From the NCBI RefSeq assembly GCF_016919725.2, contig NZ_JAJERH010000006.1, positions 1 to 64,000 on the forward strand: DNA of 64,000 bases, in the 5' to 3' direction. Source of the stretch: Virgibacillus sp. AGTR (GTDB taxonomy: Bacteria; Bacillota; Bacilli; Bacillales; Amphibacillaceae). Numbering within the stretch: the stretch's first letter is position 1; the number at the start of each line of letters is the position of its first letter. Positions 36,813 through 46,294 of the stretch are shown here, piece by piece. A program made the translations under genes and the position numbers. The notes under the pieces were generated by a model. The model was not told the origin of the DNA and searched no databases. It saw nothing but the letters and a program-made list of their open reading frames with translations.

Positions 36813-39092
36813 CTATGAAGATTGCTCCTCTGCTGATTGACTGATTAATACAGTTCGCGGTTTACTCCCTTCATAAGGCCCAACAATTCCACGTTGCTCC
36901 ATAGCATCAATCAATCTTGCCGCTCTTGTATAGCCAATTCTAAATCTTCGCTGTAGCATCGAAACACTTGCGCTTTGCATTTCCGTTATGAGTTGAACGG
37001 CATCATCATATAGTTCATCGTCCACTTCATCTACAACTTCATTCGTTTCTTCTGGAATCATTTCCTCTTGGTATGAAGCCTTTTGCTGATCAATACAATG
37101 ATCAACAATTCGTTCTACTTCTTCATCAGATAAAAATGCACCTTGTACACGTGTCGGCTTTGATGCTCCTACTGGTAAGAACAACATATCCCCTCTGCCA
37201 AGTAGCTTTTCTGCTCCCCCTGAATCCAGAATTGTTCTTGAATCAGTTGTAGAAGAAACACTAAAGGCAATACGAGAAGGGATATTCGCTTTGATAACAC
37301 CTGTTATAACATCAACAGAAGGTCTTTGTGTGGCAATAATTAAATGAATACCTGCTGCTCTAGCCATTTGCGCTAAGCGCGTAATGGAATCTTCCACATC
37401 ATTTGAAGCAACCATCATTAAATCGGCTAATTCATCTACTAAAACTACTATATAAGGAAGGTTCGGCTGTGTTTCATCAGCATGTAGATTATGCTTCCTT
37501 ATGTATTCATTATATCCTTCAATATTTCTAGTTCCTGTATCAGAGAATAGTTCATAGCGTCGTTCCATTTCGGATACAACCTTTTTCAATGCTCTAGAAG
37601 CCTTTTTCGGATCAGTCACAACTGGAGCTAGCAAATGTGGGATGCCATTATACACATTTAATTCCACTTTCTTCGGGTCAATCATCATCATTTTCACTTC
37701 ATGTGGTTTGGTTCGCATCAAGATCGTAGTAATGATTCCGTTCACGCAGACACTTTTACCACTTCCTGTTGCACCTGCTATTAGTAAATGTGGCATCTTA
37801 TTTAACTCTGAAACTACGGCGTCTCCAGATATATCTCTACCTAAAGCAAAAAGCAGTTTAGAAGCTTGTTTATTAACCATACTATCTAGTACCTCTCGTA
37901 AAGATACCATGGCTACTTCCTGATTGGGTACTTCAATACCTACGGCGGATTTACCTGGAATTGGTGCTTCGATTCGAATATCCTTTGCAGCCAATGCCAG
38001 GGCCAGATCATCATGCAAACTAACAATCTTACTTACTTTCACGCCTGCTTCTGGATATACTTCATATTTCGTTACTGCTGGTCCAACATGAACCTTTGTT
38101 ACCCTAGCCTTCACCCCAAAACTATTAAACGTACGCTCTAATTTTCGAACAGTAGCTTGAATCTGTGACTTTTCCTGTTGTTGGGAATTATGTGCTGGCT
38201 CTGCTAATAGTTGCATGGAAGGTAATACATATTCATAGTTTTCCGTTTCAGTCATTGGCATATTTTCAAGTGTATCCTCTTCCCCGTTGTCTGCTTCTGG
38301 CTGTACAGTTTTTTTGCCTTGATCAGCTTGCGGAGTATGAGGGGTATATGCAACATCTGTAAAGTCTTGAATGACTGGCTCTTCCTCCGTATGATATACC
38401 ACCTCATCAACTTCAGGTTCATCAGCATCTGTATCAACTGGATGGTTCACTTCTGGAAGTTGCTTATTTGCACGCTTTTCCTTCCAAGCGGCTTTATATC
38501 TAGCAAAAGAACCGCCAACTTTCTTCCAAAGCTTTGAAAAGATATCACCTATTGACAATTCCGTCATAAATATGATCCCAATAACAATGGAAAAAACAGC
38601 AACGATTTTAGCACCTGCTAAGGAGAATAAATAGTACGTGAAGGTGAGTAATAGAGCACCTGCCATTCCACCACCCAAATAGCCAGATGACAATTGATTT
38701 TCAAGATATGCAGCGTAATTTTCCCATGTTGTACCAATAATAGAAAGCTGACTATCTGAAGCTATTACCTGATCGAACATCTGAATGTGTGTGAGTAACA
38801 ATATGCCGCAAAAAACAATATAAAACCCTACAAGTTTTTTGTTTGCAAAATCCGGAAATCTTCGCTTTGCTACTAAAATCATTCCTGTAATTAACAACAA
38901 TACAGACGCAGCAAAGTACCATATACCTAAAAAGAAGCGAAATAAGTGCTCTAATCCTCCCGGAATAGCTCCGTCACTAATAGCACTTGCACCACTACCA
39001 AATATCCCTAAAAATATAAACAAGAGACCGAGTAACTCAAATTTGAGTTGTTTTTTAAACTTACTCTTTCGTTTTTTTCGTTTCTTTGCCAT
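36813..39092 (-). CDS. spoIIIE: DNA translocase SpoIIIE/FtsK
   Basis: Membrane-anchored motor that pumps chromosomal DNA across the sporulation or division septum. The 759 residues have a basic N-terminus, four membrane helices (to about 175), an acidic linker (to about 290), and alpha, beta and gamma domains. Walker A GATGSGKS lies near 445 and Walker [13 protein letters not shown] near 550. The gamma winged helix (last 65 residues, [17 protein letters not shown]) reads SRS sequences. ATG at 39092 follows GGGGTGAAATA; 28 upstream in-frame codons are rejected. Confidence 0.96.
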   Translation of the reverse strand: MAKKRKKRKSKFKKQLKFELLGLLFIFLGIFGSGASAISDGAIPGGLEHLFRFFLGIWYFAASVLLLITGMILVAKRRFPDFANKKLVGFYIVFCGILLLTHIQMFDQVIASDSQLSIIGTTWENYAAYLENQLSSGYLGGGMAGALLLTFTYYLFSLAGAKIVAVFSIVIGIIFMTELSIGDIFSKLWKKVGGSFARYKAAWKEKRANKQLPEVNHPVDTDADEPEVDEVVYHTEEEPVIQDFTDVAYTPHTPQADQGKKTVQPEADNGEEDTLENMPMTETENYEYVLPSMQLLAEPAHNSQQQEKSQIQATVRKLERTFNSFGVKARVTKVHVGPAVTKYEVYPEAGVKVSKIVSLHDDLALALAAKDIRIEAPIPGKSAVGIEVPNQEVAMVSLREVLDSMVNKQASKLLFALGRDISGDAVVSELNKMPHLLIAGATGSGKSVCVNGIITTILMRTKPHEVKMMMIDPKKVELNVYNGIPHLLAPVVTDPKKASRALKKVVSEMERRYELFSDTGTRNIEGYNEYIRKHNLHADETQPNLPYIVVLVDELADLMMVASNDVEDSITRLAQMARAAGIHLIIATQRPSVDVITGVIKANIPSRIAFSVSSTTDSRTILDSGGAEKLLGRGDMLFLPVGASKPTRVQGAFLSDEEVERIVDHCIDQQKASYQEEMIPEETNEVVDEVDDELYDDAVQLITEMQSASVSMLQRRFRIGYTRAARLIDAMEQRGIVGPYEGSKPRTVLISQSAEEQSS

Positions 39093-39133
39093 TATTTCAC
39101 CCCAATCGATCTTGGCAAGTATACATGAAGAAT

Positions 39134-39163
39134 AAACCCCTGTCGAAAAAATGACAAGGGTTT
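39134..39163 (+). terminator. Hairpin between spoIIIE and ylzJ
   Basis: AAACCCCTGTC and GACAAGGGTTT (one mismatch) with an 8 nt A-rich loop; the T tract is on the plus strand, opposite to the genes. It may end antisense transcription or act weakly for tepA-ylzJ on the minus strand, where GGGGTTTATT follows. Similar arms recur at 63312-63344. Confidence 0.55.
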
Positions 39164-39260
39164 TTTCACGATGCATTTATTTCAATTATACCATAAAACA
39201 CCAATTTAATAATAACAGTAACGAATCGATGCAAATTTAATGAAAAAAAGCAACGAGGAA

Positions 39261-39488
39261 TTAATTGTCTTTGATGTTTGTATTAGGCAAGATGGTTCCA
39301 GGTGCATAGTTTTCATTTAAAAAATCTTGCGGATCTGAGGAAAGTAACTGTAAGACTTCCAAAGAACCATCTGTTTTTTGTTGACAATACATGTATCTAC
39401 CTTCGAACGAGATCATATGTCTATTCGTATGCTCAGATGGGGATGGAGGAAAGATATCTTCTTTTGAAAGCGGCGTATATAAAATCAT
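39261..39488 (-). CDS. ylzJ: YlzJ-like protein
   Basis: 75-residue conserved protein of unknown function, found after tepA in Bacilli. It begins [15 protein letters not shown] and is soluble, with no membrane segment. The ATG overlaps the tepA stop (ATGA), so translation is coupled to tepA. Confidence 0.88.
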   Translation of the reverse strand: MILYTPLSKEDIFPPSPSEHTNRHMISFEGRYMYCQQKTDGSLEVLQLLSSDPQDFLNENYAPGTILPNTNIKDN

Positions 39489-40213
39489 TGTATCACCTGA
39501 TTTTCCGCATTCTGTCTATTCTTAATCAGCTCAGTGACTTTCTCCATCGCCTCTTTCACACCACCAACATCATCAATTAGTCCATAGTCTACTGCATCTT
39601 TCCCTACAACATTCGTACCAATATCCCTTGTTAGGTTTCCTTTAGCGAACATAAGATCTTTAAACTTCTCCTCTTTTATATTTGAGTGATGAACAACGAA
39701 ATTAACAACGCGATTCTGCATTTCATCAAGGTATTCAAATGTTTGTGGTACACCAATGACAAGTCCGGTTAAGCGAACTGGATGAATCGTCATTGTTGCA
39801 GTGGGAGCAATAAATGAGTAATTAGTTGCTACAGCAATCGGTACACCAATTGAATGTCCACCCCCAAGTACAATCGAAACAGTCGGCTTCGACAAGGATG
39901 CAATCATTTCAGAGAGGGCAAGCCCTGCCTCTACATCGCCACCAACTGTATTAAGTAAAAGAATTACACCTTCTATTTTAGGATTTTGTTCTATAGCTAT
40001 TAATTGCGGAAGCAAATGTTCATACTTTGTCGTCTTATTCTGCGGCGGTAATTGCACATGACCTTCTACTTGTCCAATGATTGATAGTACATGAATATTA
40101 GAATCTGGAGCTTGTGGTACATTTGATTGACCTAACTGCTGAATTTTTTGAACCAATGCAGATGGATTAGCCTCTTGATTCTGATCATCTTTCTTTTCCG
40201 GTTCTTTATTCAT
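39485..40213 (-). CDS. tepA: TepA, ClpP-like translocation-enhancing protease
   Basis: ClpP-family serine protease of 242 residues linked in Bacillus subtilis to signal-peptide turnover and spore germination functions. The crotonase-like core has [19 protein letters not shown], the nucleophile Ser in [11 protein letters not shown] (about 118) and a likely catalytic His in TIHPVRLTG. The Gln/Asn-rich N-terminus is variable. The start follows AAGGAG. The rnjB gene expected upstream is absent. Confidence 0.93.
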   Translation of the reverse strand: MNKEPEKKDDQNQEANPSALVQKIQQLGQSNVPQAPDSNIHVLSIIGQVEGHVQLPPQNKTTKYEHLLPQLIAIEQNPKIEGVILLLNTVGGDVEAGLALSEMIASLSKPTVSIVLGGGHSIGVPIAVATNYSFIAPTATMTIHPVRLTGLVIGVPQTFEYLDEMQNRVVNFVVHHSNIKEEKFKDLMFAKGNLTRDIGTNVVGKDAVDYGLIDDVGGVKEAMEKVTELIKNRQNAENQVIQ

Positions 40214-40279
40214 TTACGTACACTCCTTATTGTTATAACTTCTCTTAGTATGAACGTAAATGATTTCCTCATGCATAAG

Positions 40280-40300
40280 AATAAAGTGAAACTTCAATCC
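40280..40300 (+). repeat. Structured intergenic repeat, 5' stub (copy C)
   Basis: AATAAAGTGAAACTTCAATC is identical to the 5' edge of copy B (46408 onward) and differs by one base from copy A. The text then diverges. It lies in the dapA-tepA gap. Confidence 0.55.
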
Positions 40301-40395
40301 AAACCAACTATATCCTACTATGAAATGAGTTTTTTTTATTTACCATGCTATAAACTCTCTAGCCCCCAGCATAGCCAGGGGTTTTCTAAGCCATT

Positions 40396-40428
40396 AATAA
40401 AGGCTGTCGAGACTTTTCTCGACAGCCT
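40396..40428 (-). terminator. dapA (spoVF operon) terminator
   Basis: Perfect 12 bp arms AGGCTGTCGAGA and TCTCGACAGCCT with a 4 nt loop, then TTATT on the minus strand. It lies 7 bp after dapA. Confidence 0.9.
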
Positions 40429-40435
40429 ACAGGCT

Positions 40436-41308
40436 TTAATTAATACGCTCTATAATATTTTTAAGGTTTCGTTCTTCTGTTTCTGAAATACTGACAAGTG
40501 GTAATCGTAATGCTCCAGAATCTATTCCTTTCATACGTAATGCTGCTTTTACAGGGGATGGCGATGGAGCTGTAAATAGTCCCTTCATAACAGGTAAAAG
40601 TTTACGATGTAGCTTTGCAGCTCCTTTCGTATCACCTTGATTGTATAAATTAACCATTTGCTGCATTTCTTGACCAATTATATGAGAAGCAACAGAAATA
40701 ACCCCCGCCCCTCCGATAGAAAGTAACGGTAATGTCATACTATCATCTCCACTGTAAACACTAAACGTATCGTTAGTAGCTTCAATTATTTCTGATACTT
40801 GATCTAAATCTCCACTAGCTTCTTTTATTGAAACAATGTTGTCTATTTTACTTAACGCAATTGTTGTTTCTGCAGTTATATTTACAATAGACCGACCTGG
40901 AATATTGTAAAGCATTACAGGTAAGGATGTTTCCATAGCAATTGTTTTAAAATGTTCATATAAACCTTGTTGATTCGGTTTATTATAGTACGGTGCTACA
41001 AGCATTATAGCATCTACACCACAACGTTCAGCCTCTTTTGTTAACGCAATAGAAGCCTGCGTATTATTACTTCCAGTCCCGGCAATAACAGGTACACGAT
41101 TATTAACTGTTTTTACGACATGGTTAAACAGGCTAATTTTTTCTTCGGTTGTTAAAGTTGGGGATTCTCCTGTTGTACCTGCAACTACTAAACCATCCGT
41201 GCCATTATCAAGTAAATACTCAATGAGTATTTCTGTCTGATTAAAATCAATATTCCCTTTGGCATCGAATGGCGTAACCATTGCTGTTAGTACCTGACCA
41301 AAATTCAT
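40436..41308 (-). CDS. dapA: 4-hydroxy-tetrahydrodipicolinate synthase
   Basis: Condenses aspartate semialdehyde with pyruvate, supplying lysine, the cell wall and spore dipicolinate. The 290 residues form a TIM barrel with the Schiff-base lysine in SIKEASGD (about 162), Tyr in LYNIPGRS (about 133) and Thr-Thr in GTTGES (43-48). ATG at 41308 follows AAAAGGTG; the frame opens three codons earlier at a GTG that is part of that site. Last gene of the operon. Confidence 0.96.
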   Translation of the reverse strand: MNFGQVLTAMVTPFDAKGNIDFNQTEILIEYLLDNGTDGLVVAGTTGESPTLTTEEKISLFNHVVKTVNNRVPVIAGTGSNNTQASIALTKEAERCGVDAIMLVAPYYNKPNQQGLYEHFKTIAMETSLPVMLYNIPGRSIVNITAETTIALSKIDNIVSIKEASGDLDQVSEIIEATNDTFSVYSGDDSMTLPLLSIGGAGVISVASHIIGQEMQQMVNLYNQGDTKGAAKLHRKLLPVMKGLFTAPSPSPVKAALRMKGIDSGALRLPLVSISETEERNLKNIIERIN

Positions 41309-41331
41309 TCTTATCACCTTTTTTCTGTTGA

Positions 41332-42555
41332 TTAAGCAGGACTGCCTGCATCGCTTAATTCAAACACATCGTGCAGCGCATTGACTGCAGTTTTTAAATC
41401 TCTGTCATGCACAAGCACCCATATGGTTGTATGACTATCAGCAGACTGTAGAATTTGCACATCTGCATCAGTTAATGCCTGCACTATTTTTGCTGCTACT
41501 CCTGGCACACCAGTCATACCTGCACCTACTGCTGATACCTTTGCACAGTTCCCCGTAATTTCCGGATGAAAACCTAATGTTTCTAATATATGAACTGCTT
41601 TGTCTGCAAAAGCATTTGGTACAGTGTAAATAACTCCAGTTGGTGATATTGTAATAAAATCTACAGAAATTCCTGCCTCAGCCATAGCCTTAAATACATC
41701 AGACTGCATTCGATAAGCTTCTTCTTTTGTTTGAACACGTATTTGTGTAATGTTGGCAATATGAGCAATACCAGTAATCAATCTATCAGCTACATCCATT
41801 CCTTCCACTCTTGAAGAAGTAACAAGTGTTCCTCCTTCTTGTGAATATGTCGACCTTACTCTCATAGGAATTTTAGCCTGCATTGCTATTTCTACAGCTC
41901 TAGGATGAATCACCTTTGCACCTTGATATGCTAAATTACAGATCTCTGAATACGTAACAACGTCTAGTGGCCTGGCTTTTTCAACTACACGTGGATCAGC
42001 AGTCATGATTCCATTTACATCAGTAAATATCTCTATTCGCTCAGCATTTAATGCAACTCCTAAAGCAGCAGCAGTCGTATCGCTTCCACCTCTTCCAATT
42101 GTAGTTATATCTCCACTAGGAGTTATTCCTTGAAAGCCTGCTACTACTACAACATCATAGGTTTTTAATTCCTGTAAAATTCGCTCAGGTTGTACTTCCT
42201 TGATTTTTGCTTGAGTAAAATCATCAGATGTTACAAAGCCCGCATGTGCACCTGTTAACGCTGTAGCAGTAATATGATGCTTCTGTAGTTCATTTGATAA
42301 TACAACGGAGGAGATAATTTCCCCACATGACATAAGCATATCTAATTCGCGAGAAGAATTCTTGTTCGCTGGAAAATCAACTAAACCTAGTAGCGTATCC
42401 GTTGCATATGGATCTGGTTTTCTTCCCAATGCCGAAACAACAACGACCAGTTTATAGTCTTGCACTAATGCATCTTTTATATGTTTAATTACATGTTCCC
42501 TGTTTTCTTCAGACTGTACAGAAGTACCGCCAAATTTTTGAACGAGTATATTCAT
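41332..42555 (-). CDS. dapG: Aspartokinase I
   Basis: Phosphorylates aspartate. The 407 residues include the kinase domain (VQKFGGTSVQ, 5-14; TIGRGGSDTTA, about 150) and two ACT domains from about 260. In Bacillus this isoenzyme is inhibited by meso-diaminopimelate and serves peptidoglycan and spores. No internal start for a separate beta subunit is evident. The start follows AGGTG; it is 10 bp after asd. Confidence 0.96.
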   Translation of the reverse strand: MNILVQKFGGTSVQSEENREHVIKHIKDALVQDYKLVVVVSALGRKPDPYATDTLLGLVDFPANKNSSRELDMLMSCGEIISSVVLSNELQKHHITATALTGAHAGFVTSDDFTQAKIKEVQPERILQELKTYDVVVVAGFQGITPSGDITTIGRGGSDTTAAALGVALNAERIEIFTDVNGIMTADPRVVEKARPLDVVTYSEICNLAYQGAKVIHPRAVEIAMQAKIPMRVRSTYSQEGGTLVTSSRVEGMDVADRLITGIAHIANITQIRVQTKEEAYRMQSDVFKAMAEAGISVDFITISPTGVIYTVPNAFADKAVHILETLGFHPEITGNCAKVSAVGAGMTGVPGVAAKIVQALTDADVQILQSADSHTTIWVLVHDRDLKTAVNALHDVFELSDAGSPA

Positions 42556-42565
42556 GGTAACACCT

Positions 42566-43618
42566 CTATCGCTGCAGCCAGTTATTTTCTATTAATGATT
42601 GTGCTATTTGTACTGTATTCCATGCAGCACCCTTCATTAGGTTGTCGGATACAACCCAAAGATGAAAACCATTCTCTTTATCCGGATCTTTTCTTACTCG
42701 ACCAACAAACACCGCTTCTTTATTGGACGCACTCAATGGAGTTGGATATAGCTGTGCAGATGGATCATCTTCTAAGATAACACCTTCTGCATGCTTTAAT
42801 TCATTCCATAAATCCGCTACCGTTACCCCTTCTTTATTAACCTCGATATATACACTTTCTGCATGTGATGTAAAGAAAGGCAAACGGACACAAGTAGCCG
42901 CTACTGACAATTCCGGTGCATGCATAATTTTTTTCGTTTCATTGATCATTTTCATTTCCTCAAACGTATACCCATTATCCTGAAATACATCTATTTGAGG
43001 CAGTGCATTAAAAGCAATTGGGAAGTGCTTCTTATCTCCTTTTACCGGAAGAAGACTTGCTTCCATTTCTTTATTATCCAAATAATCCTTCGATTGCTGT
43101 TCCAATTCCATATTAGCTTGATTACCTGCGCCTGAAACTGCTTGATATGTTGAAACAATAACTCTCTCTAAGCCAAAAGCATCTTTAAGTGGTTTTAGAG
43201 CTGCTACCATCTGAATAGTTGAACAGTTCGGATTAGCGATAATACCTTCATGATTCTGTAGATCAGCTTTATTTACTTCTGGTACTACCAGCGGTACATT
43301 TTCATCCATACGAAAAGCACTCGTATTATCAACAACAACAGCTCCTCGTTTTACTGCTTCTGGAGCCAATGCTTTAGAAACGGAACCTCCAGCGGAAAAC
43401 AAAGCAATATCGACCCCAGAAAAACTTTCGGGAGTTGCTTCTTCTACTGTTAATTCTTTTTCTTTAAATCGTTGTTTCGATCCCGCTGATCTTTTGGAAG
43501 ACAACAGCTTTAACTCATTTATTGGAAAATCCTTTTCTTCTAGTAATTGGATTATTTTTTGCCCAACTGCACCTGTTGCTCCTACGACAGCTACATCATA
43601 TGCTGTTTTTTGTGGCAT
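42566..43618 (-). CDS. asd: Aspartate-semialdehyde dehydrogenase
   Basis: Reduces aspartyl phosphate with NADPH. The 350 residues have GATGAVGQ (NADP motif) near the N-terminus, the catalytic Cys in ANPNCSTIQM (about 128) and the active-site His in RLPFFTSHAESV. ATG at 43618 is preceded by AGG/AGGGAG; an ATG seven codons upstream has no site. Middle gene of dpaA-dpaB-asd-dapG-dapA. Confidence 0.95.
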   Translation of the reverse strand: MPQKTAYDVAVVGATGAVGQKIIQLLEEKDFPINELKLLSSKRSAGSKQRFKEKELTVEEATPESFSGVDIALFSAGGSVSKALAPEAVKRGAVVVDNTSAFRMDENVPLVVPEVNKADLQNHEGIIANPNCSTIQMVAALKPLKDAFGLERVIVSTYQAVSGAGNQANMELEQQSKDYLDNKEMEASLLPVKGDKKHFPIAFNALPQIDVFQDNGYTFEEMKMINETKKIMHAPELSVAATCVRLPFFTSHAESVYIEVNKEGVTVADLWNELKHAEGVILEDDPSAQLYPTPLSASNKEAVFVGRVRKDPDKENGFHLWVVSDNLMKGAAWNTVQIAQSLIENNWLQR

Positions 43619-43682
43619 TTTTCCTATTGCTCCCTTCATAAAACAAGTTTAATAGACTTCTAGCTTATCATTTTATCATAGT

Positions 43683-44273
43683 TCAGCTGTTATGAGGAAC
43701 AATAACCGGCTGAAGTTGCTTAAATTCTAATGCAGATTCTATCGTTTCGGGCAATAGGTCCATCTTAGCCACAAGCGAATTTGGTTTTTTATATGGATCA
43801 TCCTGTCCATAAGGAATGAAATAGATAAATTTACTCGCCATCAAGCGCATCAAATTTACGCCATTTAAACCTAGCGCATCATTTGTTGAAACACCTAATA
43901 CAACTGGTTGCTGGTTTCGCATGGTTGCTTTTGCTGCCATTAAAACTGGAGAATCCGTTAATGCGTTTGCCAGCTTACTTAAGGAATTACCAGTTAACGG
44001 TGCAATGACCATACAATCCAGAGGCATTTTCGGTCCTAATGGTTCTGCCTCTGGCATCGTAGAAATAACTTGCTTTCCTGTTATGGATTCTATTTTTCCA
44101 ATATGGTCCTCCGCTTTCCCAAACTTTGTATCAGTTGTCCTTACTGTATAAGTTACGATCGGTATTACATCAGCATTTAATTCAATTAATCGTTCTATTT
44201 GAGGGAATACTTGATCATATGTGCAATGCGAACCCGTCAAGCCAAACCCTATTCTTTTACCCGATAAATCCAT
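43683..44273 (-). CDS. dpaB: Dipicolinate synthase subunit B
   Basis: Flavoprotein-like subunit (SpoVFB), 196 residues, forming dipicolinate with DpaA in the mother cell. It begins GKRIGFGLTGSHCTYDQVFPQ and has CMVIAPLTGNSLSKLA, typical of the family. The start follows GGGAGG. 27 bp separate it from dpaA. Confidence 0.95.
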   Translation of the reverse strand: MDLSGKRIGFGLTGSHCTYDQVFPQIERLIELNADVIPIVTYTVRTTDTKFGKAEDHIGKIESITGKQVISTMPEAEPLGPKMPLDCMVIAPLTGNSLSKLANALTDSPVLMAAKATMRNQQPVVLGVSTNDALGLNGVNLMRLMASKFIYFIPYGQDDPYKKPNSLVAKMDLLPETIESALEFKQLQPVIVPHNS

Positions 44274-44300
44274 TTGTATAACCTCCCAGTAAATTAATAC

Positions 44301-45176
44301 TTATTTCGTTTTTTGAACGAATTGCTTCACCACATCTGCCAAAATTTTCCCAGCAGTTTTAGGCGCTACAATTCCTGGCAAACTCCGAGCAAGTATTGCC
44401 TTGATTCCACGCTGTTCTGCATATTTAAAATCAGTACCTCCTGGCTTGGAGGCTAAGTCAATAATCACTGCATGTGAAGGTAAATGTTTAATTGCCTCTT
44501 TTTCGATTACGGGAGCAGGTATTGTGTTTATTAGTAAGTCACAGTTATGCATTTTCGTAGACAATTCTTCAAGAGGAACAGCAGATAACCCCATTTCTGT
44601 TATTCGTGCTAAGTCTTTAATTCTTGTTGCGCTTACAGAGACCTTTGCACCAAGTGATGAGAACTTATTAGCTACTGTATTGCCAACCCTTCCAAAACCT
44701 ACTACCATGACTCGAGAGGAATGAATGGTAAAGTCCGTATGTTCAATTGCCATCATAATGGTGCCTTCTGCAGTAGGAATGGAATTATAAATTGCTACAT
44801 CATCTCTATCTAATAATGGTACAAGTTTTATATTTGCTTGCTTTATAACATCTCTTAAATAATCGTTTGTAATTCCAGTAAATACGATTGAGGAGCTGGG
44901 AAGCTCTTTAAACCATTCTGCTGTTAGATAAATCGGTTTTTCCGAAAATACCGCTTCGACACGGCCTTCGTTATCTATGCCCGTTATAGGTAATATAACA
45001 GCATCTAATTGACCTGGGATTAATTCATGTACATCTAATTGTTTTAAACCCGTAAATCCTTGCTCTAATTTGTCAAATCCAACAAGGACAATGGTAGTAT
45101 CAGTCAAGGATTGAAGCTGCCGAATTAATTCCAGATAACGGGCATCTCCACCGATAACTGCAATTGTTTGACTCAT
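44301..45176 (-). CDS. dpaA: Dipicolinate synthase subunit A
   Basis: Dehydrogenase subunit (SpoVFA), 291 residues. A second Rossmann motif VVGFGRVGNTVANKF (about 157-171) and IDLASKPGGTDFKYAEQRG are characteristic. It converts the DapA-pathway product to dipicolinate, taken up by the forespore. ATG at 45176 follows GGAGGGAG; nine upstream in-frame codons hold that site. First gene of the operon, behind a probable sigma-K promoter. Confidence 0.95.
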   Translation of the reverse strand: MSQTIAVIGGDARYLELIRQLQSLTDTTIVLVGFDKLEQGFTGLKQLDVHELIPGQLDAVILPITGIDNEGRVEAVFSEKPIYLTAEWFKELPSSSIVFTGITNDYLRDVIKQANIKLVPLLDRDDVAIYNSIPTAEGTIMMAIEHTDFTIHSSRVMVVGFGRVGNTVANKFSSLGAKVSVSATRIKDLARITEMGLSAVPLEELSTKMHNCDLLINTIPAPVIEKEAIKHLPSHAVIIDLASKPGGTDFKYAEQRGIKAILARSLPGIVAPKTAGKILADVVKQFVQKTK

Positions 45177-45222
45177 TCTTGTTGACTCCCTCCAAACGTA
45201 CAATTTGTTTAGTATTCCTTTA

Positions 45223-45249
45223 TAGCTTATGTGCCTCGAGCATGTTAGT
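45223..45249 (-). promoter_or_regulatory. Probable sigma-K promoter of dpaA operon
   Basis: -10 CATAAGCTA (45223-45231) fits CATAnnnTA, with AC 16 bp upstream (45248-45249), the sigma-K pattern. In Bacillus subtilis spoVF is a sigma-K operon. Confidence 0.55.
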
Positions 45250-45275
45250 GATTGGGAGTTAGCAAAAAGGACAGG

Positions 45276-45310
45276 AAAAAAGGCTGATATCTCACCCGAG
45301 ACACCAGCCT
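45276..45310 (-). terminator. Terminator in the dpaA-ymxH gap
   Basis: AGGCTGGTGTCTC and GAGATATCAGCCT (two mismatches) with a 4 nt loop and TTTTTT on the minus strand. It probably ends the ymxH transcript after the repeat cluster. Confidence 0.8.
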
Positions 45311-45336
45311 ATAAAAAAGTTATTTGATTTTGTATC

Positions 45337-45628
45337 GTGAGTAAGAAAAACGGAGCAAAATTCGCTCAGTCCGTATCACTACATGCTCAGATTTACGCTT
45401 CCTCTAGTAGCTATTATGGAATAATAGCTACTGCTTGACCACCACTCCGGCTGCCCACTTCCCTTTCCGTGGGGTTTGTCCTTCAGCTAACTTTTTTGAG
45501 CAAAACCCGCTCAAAAAAGTGGATCTTCAGGTCAAACAATTCCCACAGGAGTTGAGGTGGGCGGCCTTCGCTATTATCAGGCTCTACAACGTTAACATGA
45601 AGTAACACAGCTGCTTTTATACTCACGG
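45337..45628. repeat. Long hairpin element with terminal inverted repeats
   Basis: The ends carry CGTGAGTA (45337-45344) and TACTCACG (45619-45626). Inside are a perfect hairpin TAGTAGCTATTAT/ATAATAGCTACT (45408-45432) and an imperfect stem of about 55 bp (45449-45566). The stem's tip is ACTTTTTTGAGC, AAAACCC loop, GCTCAAAAAAGT, and its base is GCTGCCCAC/GTGGGCGGC. No coding potential. The text resembles GC-rich repeats of Bacillaceae. Confidence 0.65.
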
Positions 45629-45704
45629 ATAGCGATTTTCACTTTACCCATTGTAACAAAAGTCAACCTATTACTTATGACAAGAATTGTTGCACCTTCT
45701 CATA

Positions 45705-45829
45705 GCGGAGACTAATTACGTAGACTCCTGCGGGAATAGCGCGAGCCGAAAATCCACTTTGCAACGTGTTCTTCTTTGCAAAGTTAGTTGAGGCCGTGCC
45801 CGCGGAAAGCGAAGTAATTAGTCGGAGCA
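45705..45829. repeat. GC-rich Bacillaceae-type hairpin repeat
   Basis: Outer arms GACTAATTAC (45710-45719) and GTAATTAGTC (45814-45823) are perfect. Inner blocks CTCCTGCGGG and CCCGCGGAAAGCG pair partly, and the centre has CTTTGCAA/TTGCAAAG. The flanks of the centre (ATCCACTTT and AAAGTTAGTTGAGG) are shared with the tip region of the 45337-45628 element. This text is familiar from intergenic spaces of many Bacillaceae. Confidence 0.7.
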
Positions 45830-45919
45830 TTGCCAATAGACATCAAACATTTCAAAATAACTACTTGGCTTAACGCAGTCATTGCACTGATTTTATACTT
45901 TCTTAACTTATAAAAAACA

Positions 45920-46162
45920 TTAATTTAATTTTTCTGTATCAATTATAATCATGTCCTCACCAACCTTTTTAATAGCACTCCAACGAATCTTTGTTTCCTC
46001 TCCTTCTTTTTTTAATCCAAACCATTTATAATTTGGTATAATAAATGATTCAATTTGTCCTGTAGTTTCATTTATTTCTAAATCCGTTTGACCAAGTATT
46101 CCTAAACGTGACCCTTCATTTACATTTACAATCTCCTTACCACTTATATCTTTATAGCGCAT
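45920..46162 (-). CDS. ymxH: YmxH/YlmC-family sporulation protein
   Basis: 80-residue PRC-barrel-like protein of the YlmC/YmxH family, role unknown. It begins MRYKDISGKEIVNVNEGSR and contains TDLEINETTGQIESFIIP. ATG at 46162 follows GGAGGAGATATTTTT; seven in-frame upstream codons are rejected. A terminator (46204-46233) separates it from mlpA, so it has its own transcript. Confidence 0.92.
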   Translation of the reverse strand: MRYKDISGKEIVNVNEGSRLGILGQTDLEINETTGQIESFIIPNYKWFGLKKEGEETKIRWSAIKKVGEDMIIIDTEKLN

Positions 46163-46203
46163 AAAAATATCTCCTCCAATCAAGCTTTATAACATATATA
46201 TGC

Positions 46204-46233
46204 ACAAAAAAAACACCTATGTTTCCATAGGCG
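46204..46233 (-). terminator. Terminator after mlpA
   Basis: CGCCTATG and CATAGGTG with a GAAA loop, followed by at least eight T residues on the minus strand. It lies about 380 bp after mlpA, so copy B and the inverted repeat would be inside the mlpA 3' untranslated region. Confidence 0.85.
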
Positions 46234-46294
46234 AACAGCTTGTAGAGAATCTACCATTTATAGCCGAAAGTGAAAATCGAAAATCACCTTGCTC

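Noticed and set aside
41332-42555. Lysine riboswitch ahead of dapG
   Set aside because: The gene begins 10 bp after asd inside an operon, leaving no room for an aptamer.
45337-45829. CRISPR array or riboswitch in the dpaA-ymxH gap
   Set aside because: Repeats are inverted, of different length and not regularly spaced; no aptamer core that I know is present.
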